Of a stretch of DNA of 64,000 nt, positions 51,692-60,558 are shown piece after piece. The stretch's first letter is position 1. The number at the start of each line of letters is the position of its first letter. This DNA is from Paraburkholderia acidicola (lineage in GTDB: Bacteria > Pseudomonadota > Gammaproteobacteria > Burkholderiales > Burkholderiaceae), in assembly GCF_002362315.1 (NCBI RefSeq), contig NZ_MTZV01000006.1, forward strand, positions 558,001 to 622,000, read 5' to 3'. Below the pieces are notes generated by a model that was not told the DNA's origin, did not search any database, and worked only from the letters and a program-made list of their open reading frames with translations. The translations under genes were made by a program, and so were the position numbers.

Positions 51692-52659
51692 GCGTGGCAG
51701 GTATTTCATCGCGTTGTTTGCGATTACGGTTTCCTTACCGATAGAGCAGTTTACCTGGCGGGCGACGGCTCCCATCCTTGATCTCATCGCCCCGGCCCGT
51801 GCCCGAACACTGTGCGGCAGGCACCGTTGAGGCGCACACGGAACACTCGCACAACGTGCAATATAAATTTGCGAATCCGCTATATCCACGTTAATACATC
51901 GTGAAAAATTCATGCAAATTCAATTGAATTGAAAATCATAATTCTCCGAAATTTTCTTATTCGAACTGAAAATGATTCATTCGGTAAATTCAAACGCCCG
52001 CCGTCTCCTCGAACCCCTCGCCTGCGCCGCCAGGCCTGGCCGAGACGAACAGATAGCCGACCAACACCTGGCCCGCGTGCAGCACGTCCGTTCAGTGGTA
52101 AGCGTTGAGAACAGCAGTCGCCTGAATGCGCCCGACGCCGCCTCGACAAACATCGCATCGCGCGCACACTGGTTGCACGAATCTGCATATTAGCTATAGC
52201 TGGTGCGGCTCTCCGCAGATTGCCCGCTTCATCCTGTTACGGCCCACGCACGGCAATCGGCCTGTCACGATCACGTTACAGGCACATGTACACCGCTCAG
52301 ACCAGGTGAAAGCTGTGGCGAAAATGCTCGCTCAGCCCGCATCGGATGCACCTTCCTGTCGCGGCCAGACGCCCTGCATTAGTGCTGGACATGGGTCATC
52401 GAGTCACTTTGATTAAATTTATGCATCTTGTTTAATTTCTCGACGAATACCCATGTCCGGATGGATTTTATTTACTTTTATCTTGCGTTTACCCATTTCG
52501 CGAGACTATATTCACATCAACAGCATTGCACTGCACAATGCAAGCGATTAGTTCAGCTTTTAAATGCGGTGCGCATTGCTCTCCCTGATGTCGCCGCTTG
52601 AGGTCGCGCGTTCTGGCGTGACGGTGAATCGTTTTGTCTTCCCGAATGTGGAGATGGAC
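51692..52659. other. Long intergenic region upstream of the rhamnolipid operon
   Basis: About 970 bases without a convincing gene. Short frames near 51972-52193 lack a good ribosome-binding site and have no recognisable features. AT-rich blocks at 51850-51980 and 52395-52500 are likely promoter regions. A perfect palindrome AATTCAATTGAATT lies at 51917-51930, and an inverted repeat at 52387-52458 is listed separately. The 5' part up to 52659 may include the rhlA leader. Confidence 0.5.
52387..52458. repeat. Inverted repeat upstream of rhlA
   Basis: GGACATGGGT (52387-52396) and its exact complement ACCCATGTCC (52449-52458) flank an AT-rich stretch containing TTGATTAAATTT and TTGTTTAATTT. CGAG just inside the left arm also has a matching CTCG on the right side. 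The pair lies about 200 bases before the rhlA start and could be a regulator site or a looped operator around the promoter. Confidence 0.55.
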
Positions 52660-53574
52660 ATGCCTGTCGAAAAAGTAGCCGTTCGCCTCGCGAATTCTTT
52701 CCATGTGCATGTCGAGCGGCATATCTTCCATGCCGATCGCGACAGCGTGATTCTGATCAACGGCGCACTGGCGACGACTGCGTCGTTCGGGCAGACGATC
52801 AAGTACATGAGCGCGCAGCACAACGTTCTGTGCTTCGATCTACCGTATGCCGGCCAGTCGCGGCAACACAACAAGCGCTCGTTTCTGCTCAGCAAGGATG
52901 ATGAGGTCGACATCCTGCTCGAGTTGATTCACCGCTACAAACCAGGTTATCTCTGTTCGGTCTCGTGGGGCGGCCTGGCGGCGCTGCTTGCGCTCTCACG
53001 CGGCGCGAGCAGCATTCGCCGGGCTGCGATCTGTTCGTTTTCACCGTATCTGAACGACGCGATGGTCCGCTACATCACCACGGCGCGCGACCTGCTGTCG
53101 CGTGGTGAAAACAAGGCGGCGGCGCACCTGCTCAACGACACGGTCGGGCGCAACCTGCCACGCATCGTCAAGCTGCTGAACTACCGTTACCTGACCAGCC
53201 TGCCGAAGGAAGAACAGGACCAGGTCGCGTTCCACGTCGACCAGATTCTCGCGTTGCAACCGGACGTGTACCTGCCGCAGCTGTCGAACATCCGCTGCCA
53301 GGTGAAGTTCATCAACGGCATGCTCGACGAACATACGACGGCACGCGATATCCGGCAGATCTCGTCCTATGTGAAAGACGCGCAATTTGCCGCGATCCCG
53401 GACGCCGGACACTTTCTGGACCTCGAGGGACGGCCCCAGGCCGCAGCGGTGCGCGACGAGATTCTCGGCTTTTACGGCGCACCGGTTCAGACCGCAGTCC
53501 CGCTCGTCGCCGCCCACACATCGCAAGAGCAAACGTTTGCGCCTCTTGAACTGAACACCTCGTTCGGAGCGTAA
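52660..53574 (+). CDS. rhlA: 3-(3-hydroxyalkanoyloxy)alkanoate synthase RhlA
   Basis: A 304-residue alpha/beta-hydrolase-fold acyltransferase that joins two 3-hydroxyacyl groups to make the lipid part of rhamnolipids. The ATG at 52660 (MPVEKVAVRL) is chosen because GGAG lies six bases before it, and because it puts the catalytic triad at Ser102 (SVSWGG), Asp223 (GMLDEHTT) and His251 (DAGHFLDLEG), the same numbers as in Pseudomonas aeruginosa RhlA. Other shared segments are NGALATTASF and FDLPYAGQSRQHN. The enzyme is cytoplasmic or membrane-associated. It is the first gene of a six-gene operon with rhlB, an MFS exporter, rhlC and two further efflux components. Longer in-frame starts at 52564 and 52588 are less likely. 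Confidence 0.95.
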   Translation: MPVEKVAVRLANSFHVHVERHIFHADRDSVILINGALATTASFGQTIKYMSAQHNVLCFDLPYAGQSRQHNKRSFLLSKDDEVDILLELIHRYKPGYLCSVSWGGLAALLALSRGASSIRRAAICSFSPYLNDAMVRYITTARDLLSRGENKAAAHLLNDTVGRNLPRIVKLLNYRYLTSLPKEEQDQVAFHVDQILALQPDVYLPQLSNIRCQVKFINGMLDEHTTARDIRQISSYVKDAQFAAIPDAGHFLDLEGRPQAAAVRDEILGFYGAPVQTAVPLVAAHTSQEQTFAPLELNTSFGA

Positions 53575-53704
53575 GCATGTCTTTCGCGCACGTTGCAGTC
53601 CGCGCGATCTTGTGGCCGGTCCCGGTTGCGCATTGGACTCACGCGCTGTCGGGAGCCCGGCAGACCGTCCGGGCACTCCAGCCGAACCTGTACTGAGCGC
53701 ACTC

Positions 53705-54982
53705 ATGGCACAGATCGTCATTACGGCCATCGGCTCCGCCGGCGACGTTCATCCGTTCCTCGCGATCGGCCGCACGCTCATGCAGCGCGGACACCGGGTC
53801 GTGTTCTGCACGCATCCGCCGTTCGCTCCGCTTGTCGAAGCCGAGGGTTTTGCCTTCGTGCCGATTGGTACCGCGCAGGAATATGAAGAGGCGCTCGCGA
53901 ATCCGGCGTTGTGGAATCCGCGGACTTCGTTTCGCGTGCTCTGGAAAGTCATCGCGCCATCCATCCGTCCGCATGTCGACGCGCTCTCGTCGCTGCTCAC
54001 CGACGACACCGTGATGCTCGGCTCGCTCTGGGCGTTCGCTGCGCGCATCGTGCAGGAGGTGCACGGCACGCCCTATGTGTCGGTGCAGGTATCGCCTTCG
54101 ACACTGCTCTCCGGACACTCGCCGCCTACTCACAAGCGCTTCACCGTACCGATGTGGCTGCCACTGCAGGTTCGGATCGCATCGATGCGGCTGATCGAAA
54201 AAGCTGTGCTCGACCCCGCGCTCGGACCCGCGCTGAACGGTGTGCGCACCGAGATCGGTCTCGCGCCCGCGCGGCGGATTCTCGGCAAGTGGCTGCATTC
54301 GCCCGACGGCGTGCTGTGCCTGTTTCCCGACTGGTTTGCGAAGCCGCAGCCGGACTGGCCCGCCAACCGTTTTCTGTGCGGCTTTCCATTGCCGGTCGAG
54401 CCCAGCGCCACGCCGCTTGATGACGATCTCGCCGACTTCCTGTCATCCGGTGCACCGCCGGTCGTGTTCACTGCCGGCTCGACCTTGATCGACGAAGCCG
54501 CGTACTTCGGCGCCGTCGAAGAAACGCTGCGACTGACCGGCGCGCGCGCCATCGTGCTGACACGCAGCCAGCCCGCTTCGCTCCTCGCTAATCCTGGTGT
54601 GCGCGTGCGGCCGTTCGTGCCAATGCATACGCTGCTGCCGCGCTGTGCGGCGATCGTTCATCACGGCGGCATCGGTACCGCTGCGCTCGCTTTTGCGAGC
54701 GGCATCCCGCAGGTCGTCACGCCGTTTGCCCACGACCAGTTCGATAACGCGGCGCGCATCGAGAAGACCGGTTGCGGCGGGCGGATCGACGGACCTGTGA
54801 ACGGGCGGGCCATTGCCACAGCGCTACGGCACGTAACGCGCGATACCGGCGTCGCCGCCCAGTGCGTCATAGCCCGGCAGCGCATCGTCGCCGAGCCGAA
54901 TGCGTGTGTCGCCGCCTCGCAGTACATCGAACGTTTCGTGCCGTCTGTGCCCGCTGTGGCCGAGCTGGAATCGTCTGCATGA
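53705..54982 (+). CDS. rhlB: Rhamnosyltransferase 1 subunit B (RhlB)
   Basis: A 425-residue GT1-family glycosyltransferase that adds dTDP-L-rhamnose to the RhlA product, giving mono-rhamnolipid. The N-terminus MAQIVITAIGSAGDVHPFLAIG is the usual acceptor-domain opening. The nucleotide-sugar motif AIVHHGGIGTAALAFASGIPQ, then FAHDQFDNAARIEKTG, lies near residues 315-360. The ATG at 53705 is chosen by the family N-terminus; the longer frame from 53612 adds no conserved sequence. There are 130 bases after rhlA. The stop codon overlaps the start of the MFS gene (ATGA), so the genes are translationally coupled. Confidence 0.94.
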   Translation: MAQIVITAIGSAGDVHPFLAIGRTLMQRGHRVVFCTHPPFAPLVEAEGFAFVPIGTAQEYEEALANPALWNPRTSFRVLWKVIAPSIRPHVDALSSLLTDDTVMLGSLWAFAARIVQEVHGTPYVSVQVSPSTLLSGHSPPTHKRFTVPMWLPLQVRIASMRLIEKAVLDPALGPALNGVRTEIGLAPARRILGKWLHSPDGVLCLFPDWFAKPQPDWPANRFLCGFPLPVEPSATPLDDDLADFLSSGAPPVVFTAGSTLIDEAAYFGAVEETLRLTGARAIVLTRSQPASLLANPGVRVRPFVPMHTLLPRCAAIVHHGGIGTAALAFASGIPQVVTPFAHDQFDNAARIEKTGCGGRIDGPVNGRAIATALRHVTRDTGVAAQCVIARQRIVAEPNACVAASQYIERFVPSVPAVAELESSA

Positions 54983-56595
54983 CGGGCGCGTTGCAGGACT
55001 CCGTACCAGGTCAGGGTCCAGGCGCGGGACCAGGCGCGGGACCAGGTTCACGCGCACCCGCCGGCGACGGCGGCGCACCGCCGTTGCTGCGCGGCGCGCG
55101 ACTCGCGCTGTTGACGTTCGCGCTGTCGCTGGCGACCTTCATCGAAATGCTTGATTCGACGGTGACCAACGTCGCGGTGCCGTCGATAGCGGGCAGTTTA
55201 GGTGTCGCGAATTCGCAGGCGACCTGGGTGATCAGTTCGTATTCGGTATCGGCCGCGATCGCAGTGCCGCTCACAGGCTGGCTGTCGGCGCGGGTCGGCG
55301 AATCGCGGCTCTTTATCATCTCGGTGCTGCTGTTCACGCTGACGTCGATCCTGTGCGCGGTTGCGCCGAACCTCGAACTGCTGGTGTTTTTCCGCTCGCT
55401 GCAGGGCCTCAGTTCGGGCCCGATGGTGCCGTTGTCGCAAACCATTCTGCTGCGCGCCTTCCCGCCGCAAAAGCGGGTTTTCGCGCTTGCCCTGTGGGCG
55501 ATGACGGTATTGCTCGCACCGATTCTCGGGCCGGTGTTCGGCGGCTGGATCATCGATCGTTTCTCATGGCCATGGATCTTCTTCATCAACCTGCCTATCG
55601 GTATCTTCGCGTTCGCCGTGTGCGTATCGCTGCTGCGGCGCGAGCGCGCGCCGGCACGCCGGCCGCGCATCGACGTGCCGGGCATCGTGCTGCTGGTGGT
55701 CGGCGTCGGATCGTTGCAGGCCGTGCTCGATCTGGGTCGCGAATACAGCTGGTTCGATTCGTCGCTGATCGTGACGCTCGCGGTCGTCGCGGCGTTGTCA
55801 CTGTCGGCGCTGCTGATCTGGGAATCCGCCGAAACGCAGCCGGTCATCGACCTGTCCTTGTTTCGCGACCGGACCTTCACGTTCGGCGTCGTGATCACCT
55901 CGCTCGGCATGATGGCGTTCTCGGTGATCGGCGTGATCTTTCCGCTCTGGCTGCAGACAGTGATGGGCTACACCGCGATGCAGGCGGGCATGGCGTCGGC
56001 GCCACTCGGCATTCTCGCCTTCGTGTTCTCGTTGCTGATCGGCATCTACCTCAAGAAACTCGATGCACGGATGGTCACGACGTTTGGCTTTCTCGTCTTC
56101 GCCGCCGTGCTCTGGTGGAACGCGCACTTCACGCTGACGATGACGTTCTGGCAAATCGTCACGCCGCGGTTGATCCAGGGCATCGGGCTGCCGTGCTTCT
56201 TCATTCCATTGACGGCAGCCATCGTCTCGCGCGTGCCCGATCACAAGCTCGCTGCGGCATCGGGTCTGTCGAATTTCCTGCGCACAGTGTCGGCGGCGTT
56301 CGGGACAGCATTGAGCATCACCTGGTGGGACAGTCGCGCCGCGTTTCACTACGGCACGCTGCGCCAGTCGGTGACCTCGGCTTCCGACGGGACCAACCTC
56401 TTCGTGCAATCCGTCCACGACGCGGGGCTCGCGACCGGGCCGCTGCCGGTGATCCGCGAAGTCGTCCAGCAACAGTCGTACATGATGGCGACCAACGATC
56501 TCTTCTATATGGCCAGCATCGTCTGTGTCGGGCTCGCCGCGACGATGTGGCTGACCCGGCCCGCACGCGTGTCGGGCGTCAATGCGGGGCACTGA
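54979..56595 (+). CDS. DHA2-family (EmrB/QacA-like) MFS exporter in the rhl operon
   Basis: A 538-residue carrier with about 14 membrane helices, typical of the DHA2 drug:H+ antiporter family. LDSTVTNVAVPSIAGSLG at helix 1, GWLSARVGESRLFI and LAPILGPVFGGWIIDRFSW (motif C) are present. The N-terminus has a Gly/Pro/Ala-rich stretch from a 12-base tandem repeat at about 55018-55045 (GPGAGPGAGPG). It overlaps the rhlB stop by 4 bases (ATGA). Together with the NodT-type outer-membrane protein and the EmrA-like adaptor further down, it can form a tripartite pump across both membranes, presumably for rhamnolipid export. The cargo is inferred from the operon. Confidence 0.92.
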   Translation: MTGALQDSVPGQGPGAGPGAGPGSRAPAGDGGAPPLLRGARLALLTFALSLATFIEMLDSTVTNVAVPSIAGSLGVANSQATWVISSYSVSAAIAVPLTGWLSARVGESRLFIISVLLFTLTSILCAVAPNLELLVFFRSLQGLSSGPMVPLSQTILLRAFPPQKRVFALALWAMTVLLAPILGPVFGGWIIDRFSWPWIFFINLPIGIFAFAVCVSLLRRERAPARRPRIDVPGIVLLVVGVGSLQAVLDLGREYSWFDSSLIVTLAVVAALSLSALLIWESAETQPVIDLSLFRDRTFTFGVVITSLGMMAFSVIGVIFPLWLQTVMGYTAMQAGMASAPLGILAFVFSLLIGIYLKKLDARMVTTFGFLVFAAVLWWNAHFTLTMTFWQIVTPRLIQGIGLPCFFIPLTAAIVSRVPDHKLAAASGLSNFLRTVSAAFGTALSITWWDSRAAFHYGTLRQSVTSASDGTNLFVQSVHDAGLATGPLPVIREVVQQQSYMMATNDLFYMASIVCVGLAATMWLTRPARVSGVNAGH

Positions 56596-56599
56596 CCAC

Positions 56600-57652
56600 A
56601 TGAAGCTCACTCCGATCCCGTACCAGGACACACTGAGCGGCCGCCCGATGCAACGGCGCGCGAGCCATGCGGACACTCATGCGGCAACGCAACCGCCCTC
56701 CGGCCACGACGTCGATGCGAGCACGCTCGGCGCGCTCGTCGTGCTCTATCGTCCGACGGACCAGCAACTGCTGCGTGTCGCCGGTCTGCGTGCGCATTGT
56801 GCGTCGTTGCTTGCAGTAGACAATTCGCCGGACGCGCGCCCCGAAATCCCCGTGATGCTGAACAGCGTCGGCATCGACTATCTGCACAATGCGAACCACG
56901 GCGGCATCGCGGGCGCCTACAACCGGGGGCTGGCACGGCTCTTCGCCCAGGGGGCGACGGCGGTGGCACTCTTCGATCAGGACTCGCGCGCCAGCGACGA
57001 TTTTTTCCCGATCATGCAGGCATCGTGCGCGCGGCTCGGCACGCAGGCCTTTGCCATCGGGCCGCAAATCTACGACGAGAACGCCCAGCGCTTTCTGCCA
57101 CAGATGTACAGCAACGGCTTTACGGTCCGCACGCTCGACGTGCAGGGCAACGGCCCGCTGCAGCGCTGTTCGTTTCTGCTGTCATCGGGGGCGGTGATCT
57201 CGCGACTCGCGTACGAACAGCTCGGCGCGTTCACCGAGGCACTCTTCATCGATCACGTCGACACCGAGTATTCGTTGCGCGCATTGAAACGCGGTGTGCC
57301 GTTCTATCTCGACCCGAATCTCGTGCTACGCCACCGGATCGGCGAAAAACGCACGCACCGGTTCGCGTTCTGGCGCATCACATCGATGAACCATCCCGCG
57401 TTTCGCCGCTACTACATGGCGCGCAACGCGATGTATCTGTGTCGCCAGTATCTGCGCTCGTTTCCGGTCGCCATGGTGCCGAATCTGATTACGTTGTGGC
57501 AGGTCGTGCAGGTTGCGTTATTCGAGCAGGACAAGCTGACGAAACTGCTGGGCATCGGGTGTGGCATCGTCGACGGGATGCGCGGCAGACTCGGTCCAGT
57601 CGACCAGGCGCGACCGCGTCTTGCCGCCCGCTTCGGACGCTCCCAACGATGA
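56600..57652 (+). CDS. rhlC: Rhamnosyltransferase 2 (RhlC)
   Basis: A 350-residue GT2-family glycosyltransferase that adds the second rhamnose to make di-rhamnolipid. The nucleotide-binding start is GALVVLYRPTDQQ, with NHGGIAGAYNRGLARLF and the DxD-type metal motif ALFDQDSRASDDFF near residue 130. DHVDTEYSLRALKRG supplies the likely catalytic base. The ATG at 56600 (MKLTPIPYQ) lies four bases after the MFS stop; an ATG at 56582 is possible but overlaps. The first 45 residues are a poorly conserved extension. The stop overlaps the next start (ATGA). Confidence 0.92.
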   Translation: MKLTPIPYQDTLSGRPMQRRASHADTHAATQPPSGHDVDASTLGALVVLYRPTDQQLLRVAGLRAHCASLLAVDNSPDARPEIPVMLNSVGIDYLHNANHGGIAGAYNRGLARLFAQGATAVALFDQDSRASDDFFPIMQASCARLGTQAFAIGPQIYDENAQRFLPQMYSNGFTVRTLDVQGNGPLQRCSFLLSSGAVISRLAYEQLGAFTEALFIDHVDTEYSLRALKRGVPFYLDPNLVLRHRIGEKRTHRFAFWRITSMNHPAFRRYYMARNAMYLCRQYLRSFPVAMVPNLITLWQVVQVALFEQDKLTKLLGIGCGIVDGMRGRLGPVDQARPRLAARFGRSQR

Positions 57653-59157
57653 AACCGCGCTCTCCAAACCTGCCCGGCGCACGCACCGCGCTCGCGTCGA
57701 TCCTGCTCGTAGCGATGCTCGCCGCGTGTGTCGATGACGGCACTGCGCGCCATACGGTGACGATGCGCACACCGGCCGCTGATGCCCTGACGAAAACGCT
57801 CGGCACAGTAACACCGGCTGCCCAGGCATGGCCGTCGGCGGACTGGATCGCCGCATTCGGTGACCCGCAACTGATTGCGCTCGTCAACGAAACCGTGGCG
57901 AACAGCCCCGACATCGATGTCGCCAACTCGCGGGTCGCCAGCGCCCAGGCCCAGCTCGAAACCTTCGGCTCGACCTCGGGGCTCTCGGCCACGGCGACGG
58001 CATCGGCGCTGAAAGCGCGCCTGCCGAAGGTCGATGGCGCTACCAACGTCGATTTCGCCGGCAACAGCATCCCGATCAACCTGTTCACCGACCCGTGGGT
58101 CTCACCGGCCAGCGTGACGGGTGTGGCGCACTATGATCTCGACCTGTGGGGCCGCAATCGCGCGGTGAACCGCTCGCTCGTCTCGGCACGCGATGCCGCG
58201 CGCGTCGACGCACAGCAGGCCCGTCTGTCGCTGGTCACCTCGGTCGTCACGCTGTACGGCCAGCTCGATACCGACTATGCGCTGCGCGATCTGGTCGCGC
58301 AGAAACAGCAGGACGAACAGCGTCGCGACACGATCATGCAAACGCGCATGAACCGCGGTCTCGACACGGGCTACGATGCGCAGGACGCGCATATTCGTTT
58401 GGTCAAGCTCGCCTTGCAGCTACAGCAGGCCGACGACACCATCACGCAAACCCGTCTGCAGATCGGCGTGCTAACTGGCAATGGTCCGGAGCGCGGCCTG
58501 ACGTTGACGCGTCCGAAGCTCGCGTCATCGGGCGAAACCGTATTGCCGCTGCCGGCGAACCTGCCGCTGCAACTGCTCGGCAGGCGGCCCGATATCGTGG
58601 CCGCGCGCCTGCGCGTCGATGCATCGGAAGGCCGGATCGACGCGGCCCGTGCGCAGTTCTATCCGAACATCGACCTGCTTGCCACGGCCGGCCTGTCGAC
58701 GCTGAATATCGGTTCGCTGTTTTCCAGTTCGTCGGCGCTGTTCGCGATCGGGCCAGCCGTGTCGCTGCCGATCTTCGAACGGCCGCGGCTGCGGGCGCAA
58801 CTGCATACGGAACAGGCGAATGCCGACACGATGATCGCGCTCTACAATCAGACGCTGAATACGGCGCTCGGTGAAGTCGCACGCTCGATCGCGACGGTGC
58901 GCGGCGCCGACGCACAGATCGCCGAGCAGGAGCAGGTGGTCGCCGCGCGCAACCGCATCGTGTGGATTTCCGACGAACGGCACAAGCGCGGTCTTCTGCC
59001 CGAAGAGACGCTACTCTCGGCGCGAATCTCGCTCGCCGACGACCAGATTCAGCTCGTTTCCTTGCGCACGCAACGGCGTGACGCGAAAATCGCCTTGATC
59101 CGCGCACTGGGCGGCGGCTTCGACTACGACATCAAAGAGAATCACGGGCATGCATAG
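57649..59157 (+). CDS. NodT-family outer-membrane efflux lipoprotein
   Basis: A 502-residue TolC-like outer-membrane factor. The N-terminal signal ends in MLAACVDDG, a lipobox with Cys22 or so as the lipidated residue. Two OEP repeats follow, with the usual LDLWGRNRAVNRSL and AQFYPNIDLLATAGL, and LPLQLLGRRPDIVAARLRV between them. It trimerises into the outer-membrane tunnel of the efflux system. It overlaps the rhlC stop (ATGA) and is overlapped by the EmrA-like gene, so it belongs firmly to the rhl operon. Confidence 0.93.
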   Translation: MKPRSPNLPGARTALASILLVAMLAACVDDGTARHTVTMRTPAADALTKTLGTVTPAAQAWPSADWIAAFGDPQLIALVNETVANSPDIDVANSRVASAQAQLETFGSTSGLSATATASALKARLPKVDGATNVDFAGNSIPINLFTDPWVSPASVTGVAHYDLDLWGRNRAVNRSLVSARDAARVDAQQARLSLVTSVVTLYGQLDTDYALRDLVAQKQQDEQRRDTIMQTRMNRGLDTGYDAQDAHIRLVKLALQLQQADDTITQTRLQIGVLTGNGPERGLTLTRPKLASSGETVLPLPANLPLQLLGRRPDIVAARLRVDASEGRIDAARAQFYPNIDLLATAGLSTLNIGSLFSSSSALFAIGPAVSLPIFERPRLRAQLHTEQANADTMIALYNQTLNTALGEVARSIATVRGADAQIAEQEQVVAARNRIVWISDERHKRGLLPEETLLSARISLADDQIQLVSLRTQRRDAKIALIRALGGGFDYDIKENHGHA

Positions 59158-60376
59158 AGACAATCTGGTCGAAGCGGACGTTGTTCCAGTGGTCCGCGAC
59201 CCGCGCAAGGTCCGCCGACGCAACGTGATGTTCGCGGTGCTGGCGGCCTTCGTGCTGCTCGCGGCGCTTGCTGCGGGGATCGACTGGCTGCTCTGGGCGC
59301 GCTATTCGGAGAGCACCGATAACGCGTACGTGACGGGCAATATCGTGCGAATTGCGGCTCGCGCGCCAGGCGTCGTGCGCGACGTCGCGGTGATCGACAC
59401 CGAATGCGTGAAGGCCGGACAGACGCTCGTGCAGCTCGATCCAACCGACTCGCAGATCGCACTCGAACGCGCGAAGGCCAATCTCGTGCAGGCGGTCCGG
59501 CAAAACCGTCAAAGCGGGTTCACGAATGCGATGAACGAAGATGCGGTTCGTGCGCGCACCGTCGATCTCGATCTTGCGAAGCAGGCGCTGAAGGCGCGTT
59601 CGAATGCGCCCGCGGATATCGTATCGGGTGAGGAATTTGCGAAGGCTCAAGCCAATGTGTCGCTGGCGCAGGCCAACCTTGCGGCTGCGCAAAACCAGTT
59701 GGCTGCGGGGCGTGCGCTGGTGGGTGGAGCTGGTGGCGGCGGTGCTGCTGGTGGTGGAGATAGCCAGGGCGGTGCCCGGTCAGGCGCGGAGGCCAGCCCG
59801 GCCGTCGCCGACGCTGCGCAGCAGTTCCGGCTTGCCTACGTGAACCTCGCACACACGACGATCGCGGCACCGGTTGCCGGCTGTGTCACGCAGCGCTCGG
59901 TGCAGATCGGTCAACCCGTTGCCTCGGGCGCGCAGCTTATGGCGGTCGTACCGCCCGCGCAATTGTGGATCGAGGCGAATTTCAAGGAGGCGCAGATTCG
60001 CCACGTACGCATCGGTCAACCCGTGGAGATGACTTCCGATCTGTACGGATCGGACGTGGTCTTTCATGGACGGGTCGATGGGCTTGCGCCGGGCACGGGT
60101 AGCGTGTTCTCGATGCTGCCGCCGCAGAACGCGGCGGGCAACTGGATCAAGGTGGTTCAGCGGCTGCCGGTGACGATCTCGCTCGACCCGGCTGAAACGG
60201 CCGTGCATCCGTTACCGCTTGGCGTGTCGATGAACGTGTCGATCGATACCCACGACCGCAACGGCAACATCGCGACAGCGGCCACGCGACAACGCGTGGG
60301 TAGCTCGCCGGTGGCCACCGACGCGGCGATGCAGCAGGCGGATGCAGCGGTCGAAGCGGTGCTGAGCGGGCAGTAA
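59150..60376 (+). CDS. EmrA-like membrane fusion (HlyD-family) adaptor
   Basis: A 408-residue periplasmic adaptor anchored by one N-terminal helix (residues about 27-50). STDNAYVTGNIVRIAARAPG is the classic EmrA opening of the barrel/lipoyl domain; a coiled-coil hairpin spans about 100-200 and has a Gly-rich insertion (VGGAGGGGAAGGG) at its turn. NLAHTTIAAPVAGCVTQRSVQIGQPV closes the lipoyl domain. It links the DHA2 pump to the NodT-type tunnel. It overlaps the end of the nodT gene by 8 bases and is the last gene of the operon; hairpins follow. Confidence 0.92.
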   Translation: MHRDNLVEADVVPVVRDPRKVRRRNVMFAVLAAFVLLAALAAGIDWLLWARYSESTDNAYVTGNIVRIAARAPGVVRDVAVIDTECVKAGQTLVQLDPTDSQIALERAKANLVQAVRQNRQSGFTNAMNEDAVRARTVDLDLAKQALKARSNAPADIVSGEEFAKAQANVSLAQANLAAAQNQLAAGRALVGGAGGGGAAGGGDSQGGARSGAEASPAVADAAQQFRLAYVNLAHTTIAAPVAGCVTQRSVQIGQPVASGAQLMAVVPPAQLWIEANFKEAQIRHVRIGQPVEMTSDLYGSDVVFHGRVDGLAPGTGSVFSMLPPQNAAGNWIKVVQRLPVTISLDPAETAVHPLPLGVSMNVSIDTHDRNGNIATAATRQRVGSSPVATDAAMQQADAAVEAVLSGQ

Positions 60377-60413
60377 AGGTCACGGTTGGATGGCGCCTTC
60401 GAGGAATCGCGGC

Positions 60414-60544
60414 AAAAAAAATTGCAGCATCCCTTAGGGACAGCGGTGCGACGAGAACGCATCGTCGCCATTCGCCCAAGCCCCAAGGAAATAATCGCCA
60501 GCATCCCGTCAGGACGGCGGTGCGACGAACGACGCACCGCCGTC
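60414..60544. terminator. Repeated hairpins between convergent rhl operon and LprI-like gene
   Basis: A perfect 12-bp stem, GACGGCGGTGCG (60513-60524) with CGCACCGCCGTC (60533-60544), lies between two convergent genes. A second hairpin, GCGACGA (60448-60454) with TCGTCGC (60462-60468), belongs to an imperfect copy of the same 29-base unit (60426-60454 and 60500-60528, 25 of 29 identical). Eight A bases at 60414-60421 make a T-run for minus-strand transcripts. Probably a bidirectional terminator that arose by duplication. Confidence 0.65.
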
Positions 60545-60558
60545 ACTCACCCGATCCA

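Noticed and set aside
51972..52193. Possible 73-residue gene upstream of rhlA
   Set aside because: No good ribosome-binding site, no recognisable sequence, and overlapped by an equally long frame on the other strand.
55353..56603. 416-residue frame inside the rhl MFS gene
   Set aside because: It overlaps the well-supported DHA2 carrier in another frame and has Arg/Ala-rich sequence without membrane helices.
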